NCBI GenBank assembly: GCA_002839355.1
Contig: PGXW01000008.1
Span: 19,812-83,811 of the forward strand
Origin: Spirochaetae bacterium HGW-Spirochaetae-2
GTDB lineage: Bacteria > Spirochaetota > Spirochaetia > Sphaerochaetales > Sphaerochaetaceae
Length of the DNA: 64,000 bases
Direction of reading: 5' to 3'
Numbering within the stretch: position 1 is the first letter of the stretch; every line of letters begins with the position of its first letter. Position numbers and translations under genes: made by a program. This document shows positions 34,612-42,385 of the stretch, piece by piece. The notes beneath the pieces are model-generated. The model was not told the origin of the DNA. It worked only from the letters and a program-made list of their open reading frames with translations, and did not search any database.

Positions 34612-35370
34612 CTAGAACAACGCATCGACGGCAACCTGTAATCCGGGGAACCGTACCGATCGGGCAGTCTGGCCCCGCATGTACATGGCATTCTCCTCGA
34701 TTTCATGGTTGTGAAAGACATACACTATGACCGCATGGTTGGATGGATCGACAATCCAACACTCGTCGATGCCACTTTCCATGTAGAGGTCTAGCTTTTT
34801 TATCTGATCCTTGCTCCGTGACGAGGGAGACAGTATCTCGATCGCCAGGGTGGGAGTGCCCTTGTACTTGTCGCTGGCATCGATATCCTTCTCATAGTCG
34901 CACAGGACCACGAGATCGGGTTGCACCACATTGATATCATCCTCGGTTAGTTCACGCAGGAGGGCCAACGGCCGATGCATGAGCTCGATATCCAGTGGGG
35001 ACAAGAACGGCCCGCAATCCTCATGCTCCTTGAAATATTCCCGGAACGCACTATATAGATTCCCCAACACCTTCTGGTGGATGAAACTCGGAGAGGCCAA
35101 CAGGTACACCTTGCCGTCGATCAGCTCGTACCGGTGGTCGCTCTTCTCTGTCATCTCGAGAAACTGCCGATAGGTGACACGTTCTTCCTTCTGTGGAGTT
35201 GTGCCGTAGGTGATTGCAGGTTCACCCACCCTTCCCATTTCAGCTCCACCCGGATAGAAGAGCAGGAGGGCCTGTCTCCTGCCATTCTTGGTGATGATCA
35301 CATTCTCGGTCTTGCACGCCTTCAGGTATTTGCCGAAATTGTTCTTCACATCTGTCGATGTCACCTGCAT
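34612..35370 (-). CDS. Phd/YefM-like antitoxin domain fused to Uma2-family nuclease-like domain
   Basis: A 252-residue fusion. Residues 1-45 (VTSTDVKNNFGKYLKACKTE, VIITKNGRRQALLL) match the DNA-binding N terminus of Phd/YefM antitoxins. Residues about 65-252 are Uma2 (DUF820, PD-(D/E)XK superfamily): YRQFLEMTEKSDHRYELIDGKVYLL, VVQPDLVVLC, and LAIEILSPSSRSKDQIKKL with the catalytic-type E-x-L plus K. GGAGGG lies upstream of the ATG. No separate toxin gene is adjacent. Phd domains normally repress their own operon, so this may be a self-regulated nuclease-like protein. Confidence 0.85.
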   Translation of the reverse strand: MQVTSTDVKNNFGKYLKACKTENVIITKNGRRQALLLFYPGGAEMGRVGEPAITYGTTPQKEERVTYRQFLEMTEKSDHRYELIDGKVYLLASPSFIHQKVLGNLYSAFREYFKEHEDCGPFLSPLDIELMHRPLALLRELTEDDINVVQPDLVVLCDYEKDIDASDKYKGTPTLAIEILSPSSRSKDQIKKLDLYMESGIDECWIVDPSNHAVIVYVFHNHEIEENAMYMRGQTARSVRFPGLQVAVDALF

Positions 35371-35569
35371 ACTGCCCTCCCCGACTATTCAAAATAGCCA
35401 TTATATTGGTAGTATAGGTTGTAATCAGCTATTAGTGAAGCATTATTTTAGCTAATTTGGAAACGGAACAGGGTGAGCACGAGCCACGGTCAACCCCAGC
35501 GGACGGTTGTAAAAAAGATGGAAAATCCCCCGATTGCCGTGTAATGTGGTGGTATATCCAGGTGGTGAT

Positions 35570-35971
35570 ATGGAAACACGAAAGTATCGGAAAGCGGCTG
35601 ACGAAAAGCAGGTGATGGAACTGATTTCCCGAGAGGAGGGCTGGACCTACTCCGACGAATCCATGTCCGCAAGCTATCGGAAAGCCCTGGAGAGCTCGAT
35701 CACCTATGTCGCCTACGAGAACGGCGAGCTGTGCGGGTATTCACGATCCCTCGACGATTTTGGCCATTATGTCTATGTATGCGACCTGTTGGTCGCACCG
35801 AAGCACCGCGGCAAGGGGTTGGGACGTAAACTGATGGAGTGCATCCATATCGATTATCCGAGTCGTACCGTCTATGTCATGTCCGATGTCGACGGATACT
35901 ATACCAAGCAGGGGTACCAGCGCGCCGGTTCCCTATTCGAAGTCCCCGATTCATCTGCGAATCATACGTGA
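35570..35971 (+). CDS. GNAT-family N-acetyltransferase
   Basis: A 133-residue acetyltransferase. The acetyl-CoA loop is VCDLLVAPKHRGKGLGRKLMECI, followed by VYVMSDVDGYYTKQGYQRAGSLFEV, the beta4-beta5 part. I chose the ATG at 35570 with AGGTGG upstream. The gene ends 11 bp from the convergent AAA ATPase gene. Acceptor unknown. Confidence 0.88.
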   Translation: METRKYRKAADEKQVMELISREEGWTYSDESMSASYRKALESSITYVAYENGELCGYSRSLDDFGHYVYVCDLLVAPKHRGKGLGRKLMECIHIDYPSRTVYVMSDVDGYYTKQGYQRAGSLFEVPDSSANHT

Positions 35972-35982
35972 CACTAGGAAAA

Positions 35983-37179
35983 TTAGTAGAGGAATCCAAA
36001 CAACCAAAGGGGTATCTTTCGTCCGAAACCCTGTTCGATACCATCGGAAGCCACAAAGGCATCCGATAGACCTTGCAGTTGTTTGCGGGTCTTATTTTTT
36101 CCACCCACCTCAATGGTATACATTCCATCGACCAAGAAATCACTTTGAGGTGAAAATCGAACATCAGCGACTTGAGAAATCTGATTCACAATAAAAGTTT
36201 CCCTTTTATTTCCTACCGATAGGGTGTCACCACCCAACAGATGCATGAGATTCGTATTGTCAAGGAATATCTTGTCTGGCTTCTGCAACAAACCAATCCC
36301 ATGTGTGTCACGATAGATCATTCGTATCAATTTCGCCTGTTCCAGATAGTTTAAATAGGTAATGAAAGTCTGCCTATTGATTCCAATCCGTTCACTCAAT
36401 TTGGAAACATTGGGTACAAATGGTGCCGATTCCGCAATTATTGCCAGCAATTGCTTTAGCTTTGGGACATAGGCCGGATCCACACCACGGAGCAAGGGCA
36501 ACTCCTGCTCCAAGATCATCAGGACGGTTTCCTCAAGCCTCTGTGGATAGTCCTCCACCCCTTCGAGATAATATGGATAATACCCCCACTTTAAATAATT
36601 CTCAAAATGGGAAAAAGGTTTCACACGGGGGACAATTTCTTGTGTTATTCGGCTGTGCTCATTGCATACTTCACCAATTGCAAGCACAGGAAAATTGAAC
36701 TTTGCTTCTATTTGAAGATACTCCCGAAAAGAAAGACCTGGCAATTCATACATCAGGGCCCGTCTACTGAGATCAGCCCTGGCTTTTACCATTTCCAGCA
36801 ACGACGAACCGGTGAAGATAATGTGAAGCGAAGGATACTCGTCATATAGGTTCTTGATTTCAATAGCCCAATTAGGATACTTGTGGACCTCATCCAAGAA
36901 GATATGGGTCCCACCACGCTTCATGAAAAAATCAACCAAATCTATCAAACGGTTGTTCGAGAACCAGATATTGTCCAAACTCACATAGAGAGCCACATCG
37001 GGATTTGTAGAGAAATCCTTTTTGATGTGCTGCAGCATGAGCGTAGTTTTGCCACACCCTCTCGCCCCTTTGATCCCAACAAGCCGTGCATTCCATGAAA
37101 TCTCACGTTCCAGATTCCGAACCAAGGCCATGTCGGTATGTTGTAAACGCCTCCGATAATACTCAAACAATCTATCCAT
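35983..37179 (-). CDS. AAA ATPase with DUF4143 domain
   Basis: A 398-residue protein from the ATG at 37179. Walker A is GARGCGKT (38-45), Walker B HIFLDEVHKYPNW, sensor IIFTGSSLLEM and the family block RRALMYELPGLSFREYL. The C-terminal half (LFLD-type IFLDNTNLMHLL, KRETFIVNQI, DFLVDGMYTIEVGGKNKTRKQ) is DUF4143, a PD-(D/E)XK-like fold. These ATPases are common, often solitary and variable between strains; their role is unresolved. The frame is open upstream through a 33-bp tandem repeat, but an ATG within that stretch has no ribosome site. TATACT lies only about 7 bp before the chosen ATG. Confidence 0.88.
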   Translation of the reverse strand: MDRLFEYYRRRLQHTDMALVRNLEREISWNARLVGIKGARGCGKTTLMLQHIKKDFSTNPDVALYVSLDNIWFSNNRLIDLVDFFMKRGGTHIFLDEVHKYPNWAIEIKNLYDEYPSLHIIFTGSSLLEMVKARADLSRRALMYELPGLSFREYLQIEAKFNFPVLAIGEVCNEHSRITQEIVPRVKPFSHFENYLKWGYYPYYLEGVEDYPQRLEETVLMILEQELPLLRGVDPAYVPKLKQLLAIIAESAPFVPNVSKLSERIGINRQTFITYLNYLEQAKLIRMIYRDTHGIGLLQKPDKIFLDNTNLMHLLGGDTLSVGNKRETFIVNQISQVADVRFSPQSDFLVDGMYTIEVGGKNKTRKQLQGLSDAFVASDGIEQGFGRKIPLWLFGFLY

Positions 37180-37203
37180 AGCATCAGTATAGCATGGTTG
37201 GTT

Positions 37204-37302
37204 ATTTTGTACACTATAATCACCATTTTCTAGAGTATTTTGTTTATTACAGTAACCATTTTTTGATAGATTTTGTACACTACAACAACCATTATTGCCC
37301 AA
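37204..37302. repeat. Three tandem 33-bp imperfect repeats upstream of the DUF4143 gene
   Basis: Units 37204-37236, 37237-37269 and 37270-37302 each begin ATTTTGT and carry an AACCATT or CACCATT block at the same offset. Units 1 and 3 share ATTTTGTACACTA. A 33-bp period is close to three helical turns, so bound proteins would align on one DNA face. Position suggests an operator array for the DUF4143 gene or the divergent GNAT gene. Confidence 0.75.
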
Positions 37303-37341
37303 ATCCATCGGGTTGAGCCAAATCCCCAAGTGTGGAATAGT

Positions 37342-37881
37342 ATGCCTATGCCGATCACCATCCGACCGTTGGAACATGACGATATTCCCCGCATTATGGA
37401 AATTGAACACCGCTGCTTCGACAGCGACGTGTGGGAAAGCGCGGAAATCTACGGTGAACGCATCGATACCTTCGGCCACGGGAACCTGGGATTCTTCCAC
37501 GGTGACACACTCATCGGTTTCTTCTGGTGCGAATTGTGGAGTCGCGAGGAGCGGTACGACTTGGCGCGATTCGAACTCTCACACCATCCCCGACAATTCT
37601 TCGACCCGAACGGTACGGAAATGTACATCTCCAGCTTTGCTGTCGACCCGGACTACCGCCATCTGCTGCGCGGCAAGGAAACCTTTTCGCTCGGTATGGC
37701 CCGCATGCGGGAAACCCACCCGTTTGAATCGGCGATCCTACTGGTATCGGCGCAATGGCATGCGGCCCGAACCATCTATACGCAATGGGGGTTTTCGGAA
37801 GTACAACGCATCGAAGGTTTTTTCACGGATGCATCGGGAAGGCATCACCCGGGAATCCTCATGGGAACAGCGTCCCGATGA
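37342..37881 (+). CDS. GNAT-family N-acetyltransferase
   Basis: A 179-residue acetyltransferase. ITIRPLEHDDIPRIMEIEHRCF is the usual N-terminal start. Acetyl-CoA-site residues lie in MYISSFAVDPDYRHLLRGKETFSLG, and the end is WHAARTIYTQWGFSEVQRIEGFF. I chose the ATG at 37342; an ATG two codons later is equally possible. It is divergent from the DUF4143 ATPase across the tandem repeats and ends 2 bp from the convergent AEC transporter gene. Acceptor unknown. Confidence 0.85.
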   Translation: MPMPITIRPLEHDDIPRIMEIEHRCFDSDVWESAEIYGERIDTFGHGNLGFFHGDTLIGFFWCELWSREERYDLARFELSHHPRQFFDPNGTEMYISSFAVDPDYRHLLRGKETFSLGMARMRETHPFESAILLVSAQWHAARTIYTQWGFSEVQRIEGFFTDASGRHHPGILMGTASR

Positions 37882-37882
37882 T

Positions 37883-38797
37883 TCACAACACCATCGCCCA
37901 CAACGGAATGGTGAGCATGGACAAGACCGTCGAAATGGAGACCAGCTGACTGGCGAACGAGGCATCGCCCCCGTATTTCGAAGCCAATATCGCCGTGGTG
38001 CTGCCCACCGGCATACCCGCGAGCACCACCGATACCCCGGTGATCAACGGATCGACTGAAAAGAGGCGGCACCCCAGCAGGCACGCGAGGGGAATCAGCA
38101 CAAGACGCACAGCCGAATACACCAGGGAAAAGAGATCGATCTTCACCTGCGAGCGATCCATCTCCCCCACGATCGAACCGATAAGCATCATCGAAAGCGG
38201 CGTGGTACACGCTCCGATCGAGGACATCGTCTGCTCGATGAACATCGGCAGGCGCAAGTGGGCCAGCATCAACGTCAACCCGATGTACACGGAAACCATA
38301 CCGGGATGGAACGCGAAATTCTTGACCATACCCTTCCAATTCGCATCCTCGGGCGAGAAGCAGGACAACCCGGCCGTCCACATGACCACCCGCTGCGGAA
38401 TCAGATAGATGGAGGCATACATCAGACCCCCGGCGCCGAACAGCTCGCCTGCGACCGGCAACCCCATGAACCCCGAGTTGGAGACCAGGATACCGTACCT
38501 GAGCACACTGCGCCGTGATGCGCTCTGCTTGCGGTAGAGCAGCTTTCCCAACACCACGCAAAACAACTGGACAATCACCGAAACCAGCAGGACCAGGGCG
38601 AACGAGAACAGCACGGAAGTCTCGATATCGATCATGAAGGAGAGGATGATGCTGCACGGCATGGTCACGAATAGGACGAAATCGGTCAAGAACGCCTTGG
38701 TCGATGCGGTGAAGATACCGATCCGACGCAACAGCACGCCTACACCGAGCATCAGCAACAATTGTCCCTGTACATTCCAGAGGTTCATCAAATCCAT
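37883..38797 (-). CDS. AEC-family (auxin efflux carrier-like) transporter
   Basis: A 304-residue inner-membrane protein with about ten spans, starting MDLMNLWNVQGQLLLMLGVGVLLRR. Family features are LYRKQSASRRSVLRYGILVSNSGFMGLP and VLAGMPVGSTTAILASKYGGDASFASQLVSISTVLS. Relatives export malate and other small organic acids or auxin-like compounds. No substrate can be inferred from the neighbours. I rejected a 35-residue longer start that lacks hydrophobic character. Confidence 0.88.
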   Translation of the reverse strand: MDLMNLWNVQGQLLLMLGVGVLLRRIGIFTASTKAFLTDFVLFVTMPCSIILSFMIDIETSVLFSFALVLLVSVIVQLFCVVLGKLLYRKQSASRRSVLRYGILVSNSGFMGLPVAGELFGAGGLMYASIYLIPQRVVMWTAGLSCFSPEDANWKGMVKNFAFHPGMVSVYIGLTLMLAHLRLPMFIEQTMSSIGACTTPLSMMLIGSIVGEMDRSQVKIDLFSLVYSAVRLVLIPLACLLGCRLFSVDPLITGVSVVLAGMPVGSTTAILASKYGGDASFASQLVSISTVLSMLTIPLWAMVL

Positions 38798-39013
38798 GCG
38801 CGCGCCGCCTGATCCATATTGACGCCCCGCCCGTTCAAAAGCACCGGCAATCGGGTACGTACCGACACTGTAACAGAAATCGCACGGCAAGACAGTACCC
38901 ATACGTCATGTTTCCCGGGGATTTCGGAATGTGGGAATGTGGGAAAAGGGGAAAGGCCACCAGGTGATGCCCGCCCGATACCCATTCCTCCTCCAGCAGC
39001 ATGGTACGTAGGA

Positions 39014-39583
39014 TCAGAATCGGTAGCGCAAACTCACCTGCGGCAGGATCTCCAGAGCAAACTGCTCGTGCGCCACCGGCTCGATCGGCCTCCAGAACAG
39101 CGCGTACACCATTTCCGTCGAGACAGCGAAATGTTCGAAGAACACAGCCTCTACCCCCACACCGCCGCCCAAGCCGAACTCGGGATGGAAGTCCCCGGCG
39201 ACATAAGTACCGGAATATGGTGGTGTTTCGACCGCCTCCTTGTAGCCCCGGTGGTTGATACCCGCGAGCACATAGAGCCTGCTCGACAGCCACGTGGAGA
39301 AATCGTCGGAGAATATCGCATAATAGCCTTGTGCCCCGGCATTGTAGTTGAACACATCGTGCCCGTCATCCATGAGCGGATGGTACAACGCTCCCGCCGC
39401 GAACTGGTAGCCCCACGGACCGTCCCACTTCTGGTAACTCAACCCGATTCCCGCGATCCTGCCGACTTGGACACCCAACGCCCGTGGGAATGTGGTGAAC
39501 GCCAGGTCTTCGGCATGCACAGTGCCCACCATTGCGACTAGAACCAAGAGGAATATTGCAAAAAATTGAAACGACTTTCGCAC
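39014..39583 (-). CDS. Small outer-membrane beta-barrel-like protein
   Basis: A 189-residue exported protein starting at GTG. The signal peptide ends TVHAEDLAF. The mature part alternates hydrophobic and polar residues and closes with SLRYRF, a C-terminal phenylalanine typical of outer-membrane barrels. No Shine-Dalgarno is visible; TATACT lies about 10 bp before the GTG, so the mRNA may be nearly leaderless. A double copy of the three-palindrome repeat begins 18 bp upstream, between this gene and the divergent ECF sigma gene. Function unknown. Confidence 0.7.
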   Translation of the reverse strand: MRKSFQFFAIFLLVLVAMVGTVHAEDLAFTTFPRALGVQVGRIAGIGLSYQKWDGPWGYQFAAGALYHPLMDDGHDVFNYNAGAQGYYAIFSDDFSTWLSSRLYVLAGINHRGYKEAVETPPYSGTYVAGDFHPEFGLGGGVGVEAVFFEHFAVSTEMVYALFWRPIEPVAHEQFALEILPQVSLRYRF

Positions 39584-39600
39584 GGAATGAGTATATCATA

Positions 39601-39682
39601 GGTACCAGGTACGAAAGTAAGTTTTTGTATTCAAAATGTGAACATGGTACCAGGTACGAAAAAGGGATTATGTATACAAAAT
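39601..39682 (+). repeat. Three-palindrome repeat, tandem double copy
   Basis: End motif GGTACCAGGTAC occurs twice (39601-39612, 39646-39657), each followed by a centre. The second centre is ATTATGTATACAAAAT (39667-39682), one base from the consensus ATTTTGTATACAAAAT. That T-to-A change creates the ATG used by the sigma gene. Confidence 0.85.
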
Positions 39683-40281
39683 CCGAGACCGATGGAAAGC
39701 ATCACGATCTCGATACCCAGTTGGTATACCGTACGTTGCATGAGGACAAGGAAGCTTTCGGCCAACTTGTCTCATCGTATACGCCGACGTTCTATGCGCT
39801 CGTCAAACGCATGGCCCCCGACAAGTCCCCCGAAAGCATCGAGGACGACTTGCAGGAGATTTTCCTACGCATCTACCGGGCACTGCCGACCTTCCGCGAA
39901 GGCAGTCCGTTCTTTTCGTGGGCCTACACCATTGCCATCAACTGGATCCGCTCGCAACGGCGCAAGGAACGGACCCGCAAAGCTGTCTCCCCCATACCCT
40001 ATGACGAAGAAGCCGCGGTATTGCAAGGGAACCACCATACCGACGCACCCGAGGAAGCTGCGATCGTAGCCGAAGCAGAGCATCTGGTGATGCAGGCCCT
40101 CAAGGAGCTCAAACCCGCCTACCGCGAGGTCTTCATCCTTCGCATGATGCAAGGCCTCTCGGTCACCGATACGGCCAAGGTGCTGCGCATACCCGAAGGG
40201 ACGGTAAAGACCTATCTGCATCGTGGACGCAGGAAACTGCGCGACTGGTTGGTGAAACACCATTGGAATCCAGAGGATTGA
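39670..40281 (+). CDS. ECF-type RNA polymerase sigma factor
   Basis: A 203-residue sigma-70 family protein. Region 2 contains LVSSYTPTFYALVKRMAPDK and EDDLQEIFLRIYRALPTFREGSPFFSWAYTIAINWIRSQRRK. Region 4 contains LKELKPAYREVFILRMMQGLSVTDTAKVLRIPEGTVKTYLHRGRRKL. The start ATG lies inside a dispersed repeat, with AAGGGA just upstream also in the repeat. About 14 N-terminal residues (MYTKSETDGKHHDL) are thus repeat-derived or poorly conserved. A zinc anti-sigma gene follows after 69 bp. It probably directs transcription of the downstream envelope genes and itself. Confidence 0.92.
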   Translation: MYTKSETDGKHHDLDTQLVYRTLHEDKEAFGQLVSSYTPTFYALVKRMAPDKSPESIEDDLQEIFLRIYRALPTFREGSPFFSWAYTIAINWIRSQRRKERTRKAVSPIPYDEEAAVLQGNHHTDAPEEAAIVAEAEHLVMQALKELKPAYREVFILRMMQGLSVTDTAKVLRIPEGTVKTYLHRGRRKLRDWLVKHHWNPED

Positions 40282-40350
40282 GCCAAATTGTGAAACCGAT
40301 ATATACCGAATGCGTACGGTATGTATAGGCTGCAAAAAGGAGGGGCTACC

Positions 40351-41022
40351 ATGAACTGCAAAGAATGCAACGCATACATCGATCGATTTCTCGGACAACT
40401 GGAGCAGACCGGACCCGCCGGCACCTCTTTTGCAGACATCGATCGGCAGGTGCTCGACCACATGTCCCGTTGCCACGCTTGTGCGGTACGGATGCAAGCC
40501 GCTCGCATGGTAGTCCACACGAGTGGGCACGATGCGGCCACAGTACCGGACCTGCCCGACGGATTGCAGGCCAGGGTCACCGAGTCGGTGCTCGCCGCAA
40601 TTCGGCAGGAGGATGCGCACACAGTGTTCAAGGACCGCTCGAACCGGCGTTCCCGCCTACAAAAGTACCTGGCGGCGGCTGTAGCCGTTCTGGTGCTGAT
40701 CCCGCTTGTCGGCGATCGCGACCGGGGCTTCATACCGGCACAGGAATCCGCCTCCCAAGTGGCACAGGTCGTGTTGCAGCTCGAAGCCCCGCAAGCCGAG
40801 GTTGTGGTGGTGGTCGGCGACTGGAACAACTGGGACCCGCAGGTCCAACACCTCGCCAAAAGCAACGGGGAAGGAACATGGAGCATCATGATGGAACTGG
40901 AGCGTGGTAGGGAATACCGCTACCAATTCGTCATCGATGGAGAGCGATGGATACCCGATCCGAATGCCTACCTACAGGTGGACGATGGATTCGGCGGCAA
41001 GAACTCTGTTCTTGAAATGTAG
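40351..41022 (+). CDS. Zinc-finger anti-sigma factor with extracytoplasmic CBM48 domain
   Basis: A 223-residue membrane protein. The cytoplasmic N terminus has the anti-sigma zinc site C3-x2-C6 and H37-x3-C41-x2-C44. One span lies at about 106-124 (YLAAAVAVLVLIPLV). The C-terminal 85 residues form an AMPK/isoamylase-type glycogen-binding fold (VVVVGDWNNWDPQVQHLAKS, WSIMMELERGREYRYQFVIDGERWIPDP). GGAGG precedes the ATG. Position after the ECF sigma gene makes it the cognate anti-sigma. A carbohydrate-binding sensor on the outer side is an unusual arrangement, suggesting control by a glycan. Confidence 0.85.
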   Translation: MNCKECNAYIDRFLGQLEQTGPAGTSFADIDRQVLDHMSRCHACAVRMQAARMVVHTSGHDAATVPDLPDGLQARVTESVLAAIRQEDAHTVFKDRSNRRSRLQKYLAAAVAVLVLIPLVGDRDRGFIPAQESASQVAQVVLQLEAPQAEVVVVVGDWNNWDPQVQHLAKSNGEGTWSIMMELERGREYRYQFVIDGERWIPDPNAYLQVDDGFGGKNSVLEM

Positions 41023-41031
41023 GAGCGACAC

Positions 41032-41649
41032 ATGAAACGATTGGTAACGATGGTAATGATACTGGCTTTGGTGTTCGGATCGGTGTATGGCGCCGAGAGC
41101 GCGACTTCGGATGGAAGTGCATTCCTCTCCGAATTGGCATACCAACTGCGGTTGCGCGGGTGGAATGAAGGGGAACTAGGCACATTCACCGAACAAGCCC
41201 GCCTGATGCAGTGGGATGAAGCCCGCATGGCCGACCCCGCGATGGTGGCCTATGCCCTCCACTATGGTACCCACGACGAGGCCGACATCTCCGGGGAAAT
41301 GGCCACGGTCCGTGCCCAGCTGGCGCTGCAATTGGCGATCGAGACCCGTGAGTTGGAGCGGTTGGGATATGGCACCCAAGCTATCGCCCAAGGCGCGGCA
41401 CTGGGCGTCCGCGATATTACAGCCCAGATACGCGCCGAGGCGACCGAACGTACCGGTACACCTATGGGACCCGAGATGGGCCTCCTGGTTCGGAATTCCG
41501 TGCGCAACGCAGTGGCCCAGCAACAAAAGAATGCTCCCCGCAACGCATCAGCAGGTAGCGCCGGCAAAGGATCCGCGGTAACATTCGGTCAACCGATGCC
41601 AGGATTGGGCAACCGTCCCGGCAGCAACCCGGGTGGCATGAAGAAGTAG
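41032..41649 (+). CDS. Secreted protein of the sigma/anti-sigma operon
   Basis: A 205-residue exported protein with signal peptide MKRLVTMVMILALVFGSVYG. The rest is mostly alpha-helical and rich in Ala, Glu and Arg, with a low-complexity tail rich in Gly, Asn, Pro and Ser, ending GMKK. No family is recognised. It follows the anti-sigma gene after 9 bp with GGAG in the gap, and the next gene follows after 9 bp. Confidence 0.7.
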   Translation: MKRLVTMVMILALVFGSVYGAESATSDGSAFLSELAYQLRLRGWNEGELGTFTEQARLMQWDEARMADPAMVAYALHYGTHDEADISGEMATVRAQLALQLAIETRELERLGYGTQAIAQGAALGVRDITAQIRAEATERTGTPMGPEMGLLVRNSVRNAVAQQQKNAPRNASAGSAGKGSAVTFGQPMPGLGNRPGSNPGGMKK

Positions 41650-41658
41650 GAGCATAAC

Positions 41659-42369
41659 GTGGCGATGCATGGCAGCAAGACAACAATTGTTCTCATCCTC
41701 ATGGTTCTGTGGATTCTGGCAGGGAGCTTGCTCTCTGCCGATTCCTCGTTTGCACGGGTCGAGCAGAAGATGCAATCGTCCCAATTCTCCGAAACCGACA
41801 AGGCACAGATGATGGGTATCCTCGAGCAAGCCGAGCAGCAGTCCATTCCCACCGAAGTGCTGGTCCTGCGTCTCGAGGAAGGCTTGGCCAAACGCATCCC
41901 CCCACACTCGCTTTACAATGCATTGATGTTGGAACTGCAGGCATACAATGAGACACGGAAGCTTGTCCTGGACCACCTCGGTCACCAGGAGGGCACACGA
42001 TTGCTGTCAGACAGTACCATTTGGTCACGAACCGCGACATTGTATCGGCAGGGAGTTCCCGAAGTGGACCTGGCGGCATTGCTCGACATGTTCAACCACC
42101 AGGAGTCGCAGGAGAAATGGGACAACTACCGCTATGGCGGAGGCCTGCTGATCGCGCTCCGGCATTGGGGACTGGACAATGGGCCCAGCTTCTCGGTGAT
42201 CGAAGCCTTGTCCCGCTCCCCCATACCGGGGGAAGACTACCGCGTTGTCGTCGACCTGTTCACCAAGGGATTCGCCAACCGCATTTCACCGGACGATATG
42301 GTCCGCCGAATCGTACAATCCGCCCCAAGGAGCCGTTCGATCTCCATGCTCGAGCGGTTGGTACGATAA
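41659..42369 (+). CDS. Secreted helical protein of the sigma/anti-sigma operon
   Basis: A 236-residue exported protein starting at GTG with GGAG upstream (an ATG two codons later is possible). The signal peptide ends LLSADS. The mature part contains repeated helical units with the pattern (T/S)EVLVLRLEEGLAKRIPP and FTKGFANRISPDDMVRRI, suggesting a tetratricopeptide-like or internally duplicated fold. No family is recognised. It is tightly packed between the previous secreted protein and the barrel protein. Confidence 0.7.
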   Translation: MAMHGSKTTIVLILMVLWILAGSLLSADSSFARVEQKMQSSQFSETDKAQMMGILEQAEQQSIPTEVLVLRLEEGLAKRIPPHSLYNALMLELQAYNETRKLVLDHLGHQEGTRLLSDSTIWSRTATLYRQGVPEVDLAALLDMFNHQESQEKWDNYRYGGGLLIALRHWGLDNGPSFSVIEALSRSPIPGEDYRVVVDLFTKGFANRISPDDMVRRIVQSAPRSRSISMLERLVR

Positions 42370-42385
42370 CATGAGGAGACTATCC

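Noticed and set aside
37204..37302. CRISPR array
   Set aside because: Units are contiguous with no spacers, only three copies, imperfect, and no cas genes are present in the window.
40212..40889. Minus-strand open frames opposite the ECF sigma and anti-sigma genes
   Set aside because: They are shadows of conserved plus-strand genes and lack start signals and recognisable domains.
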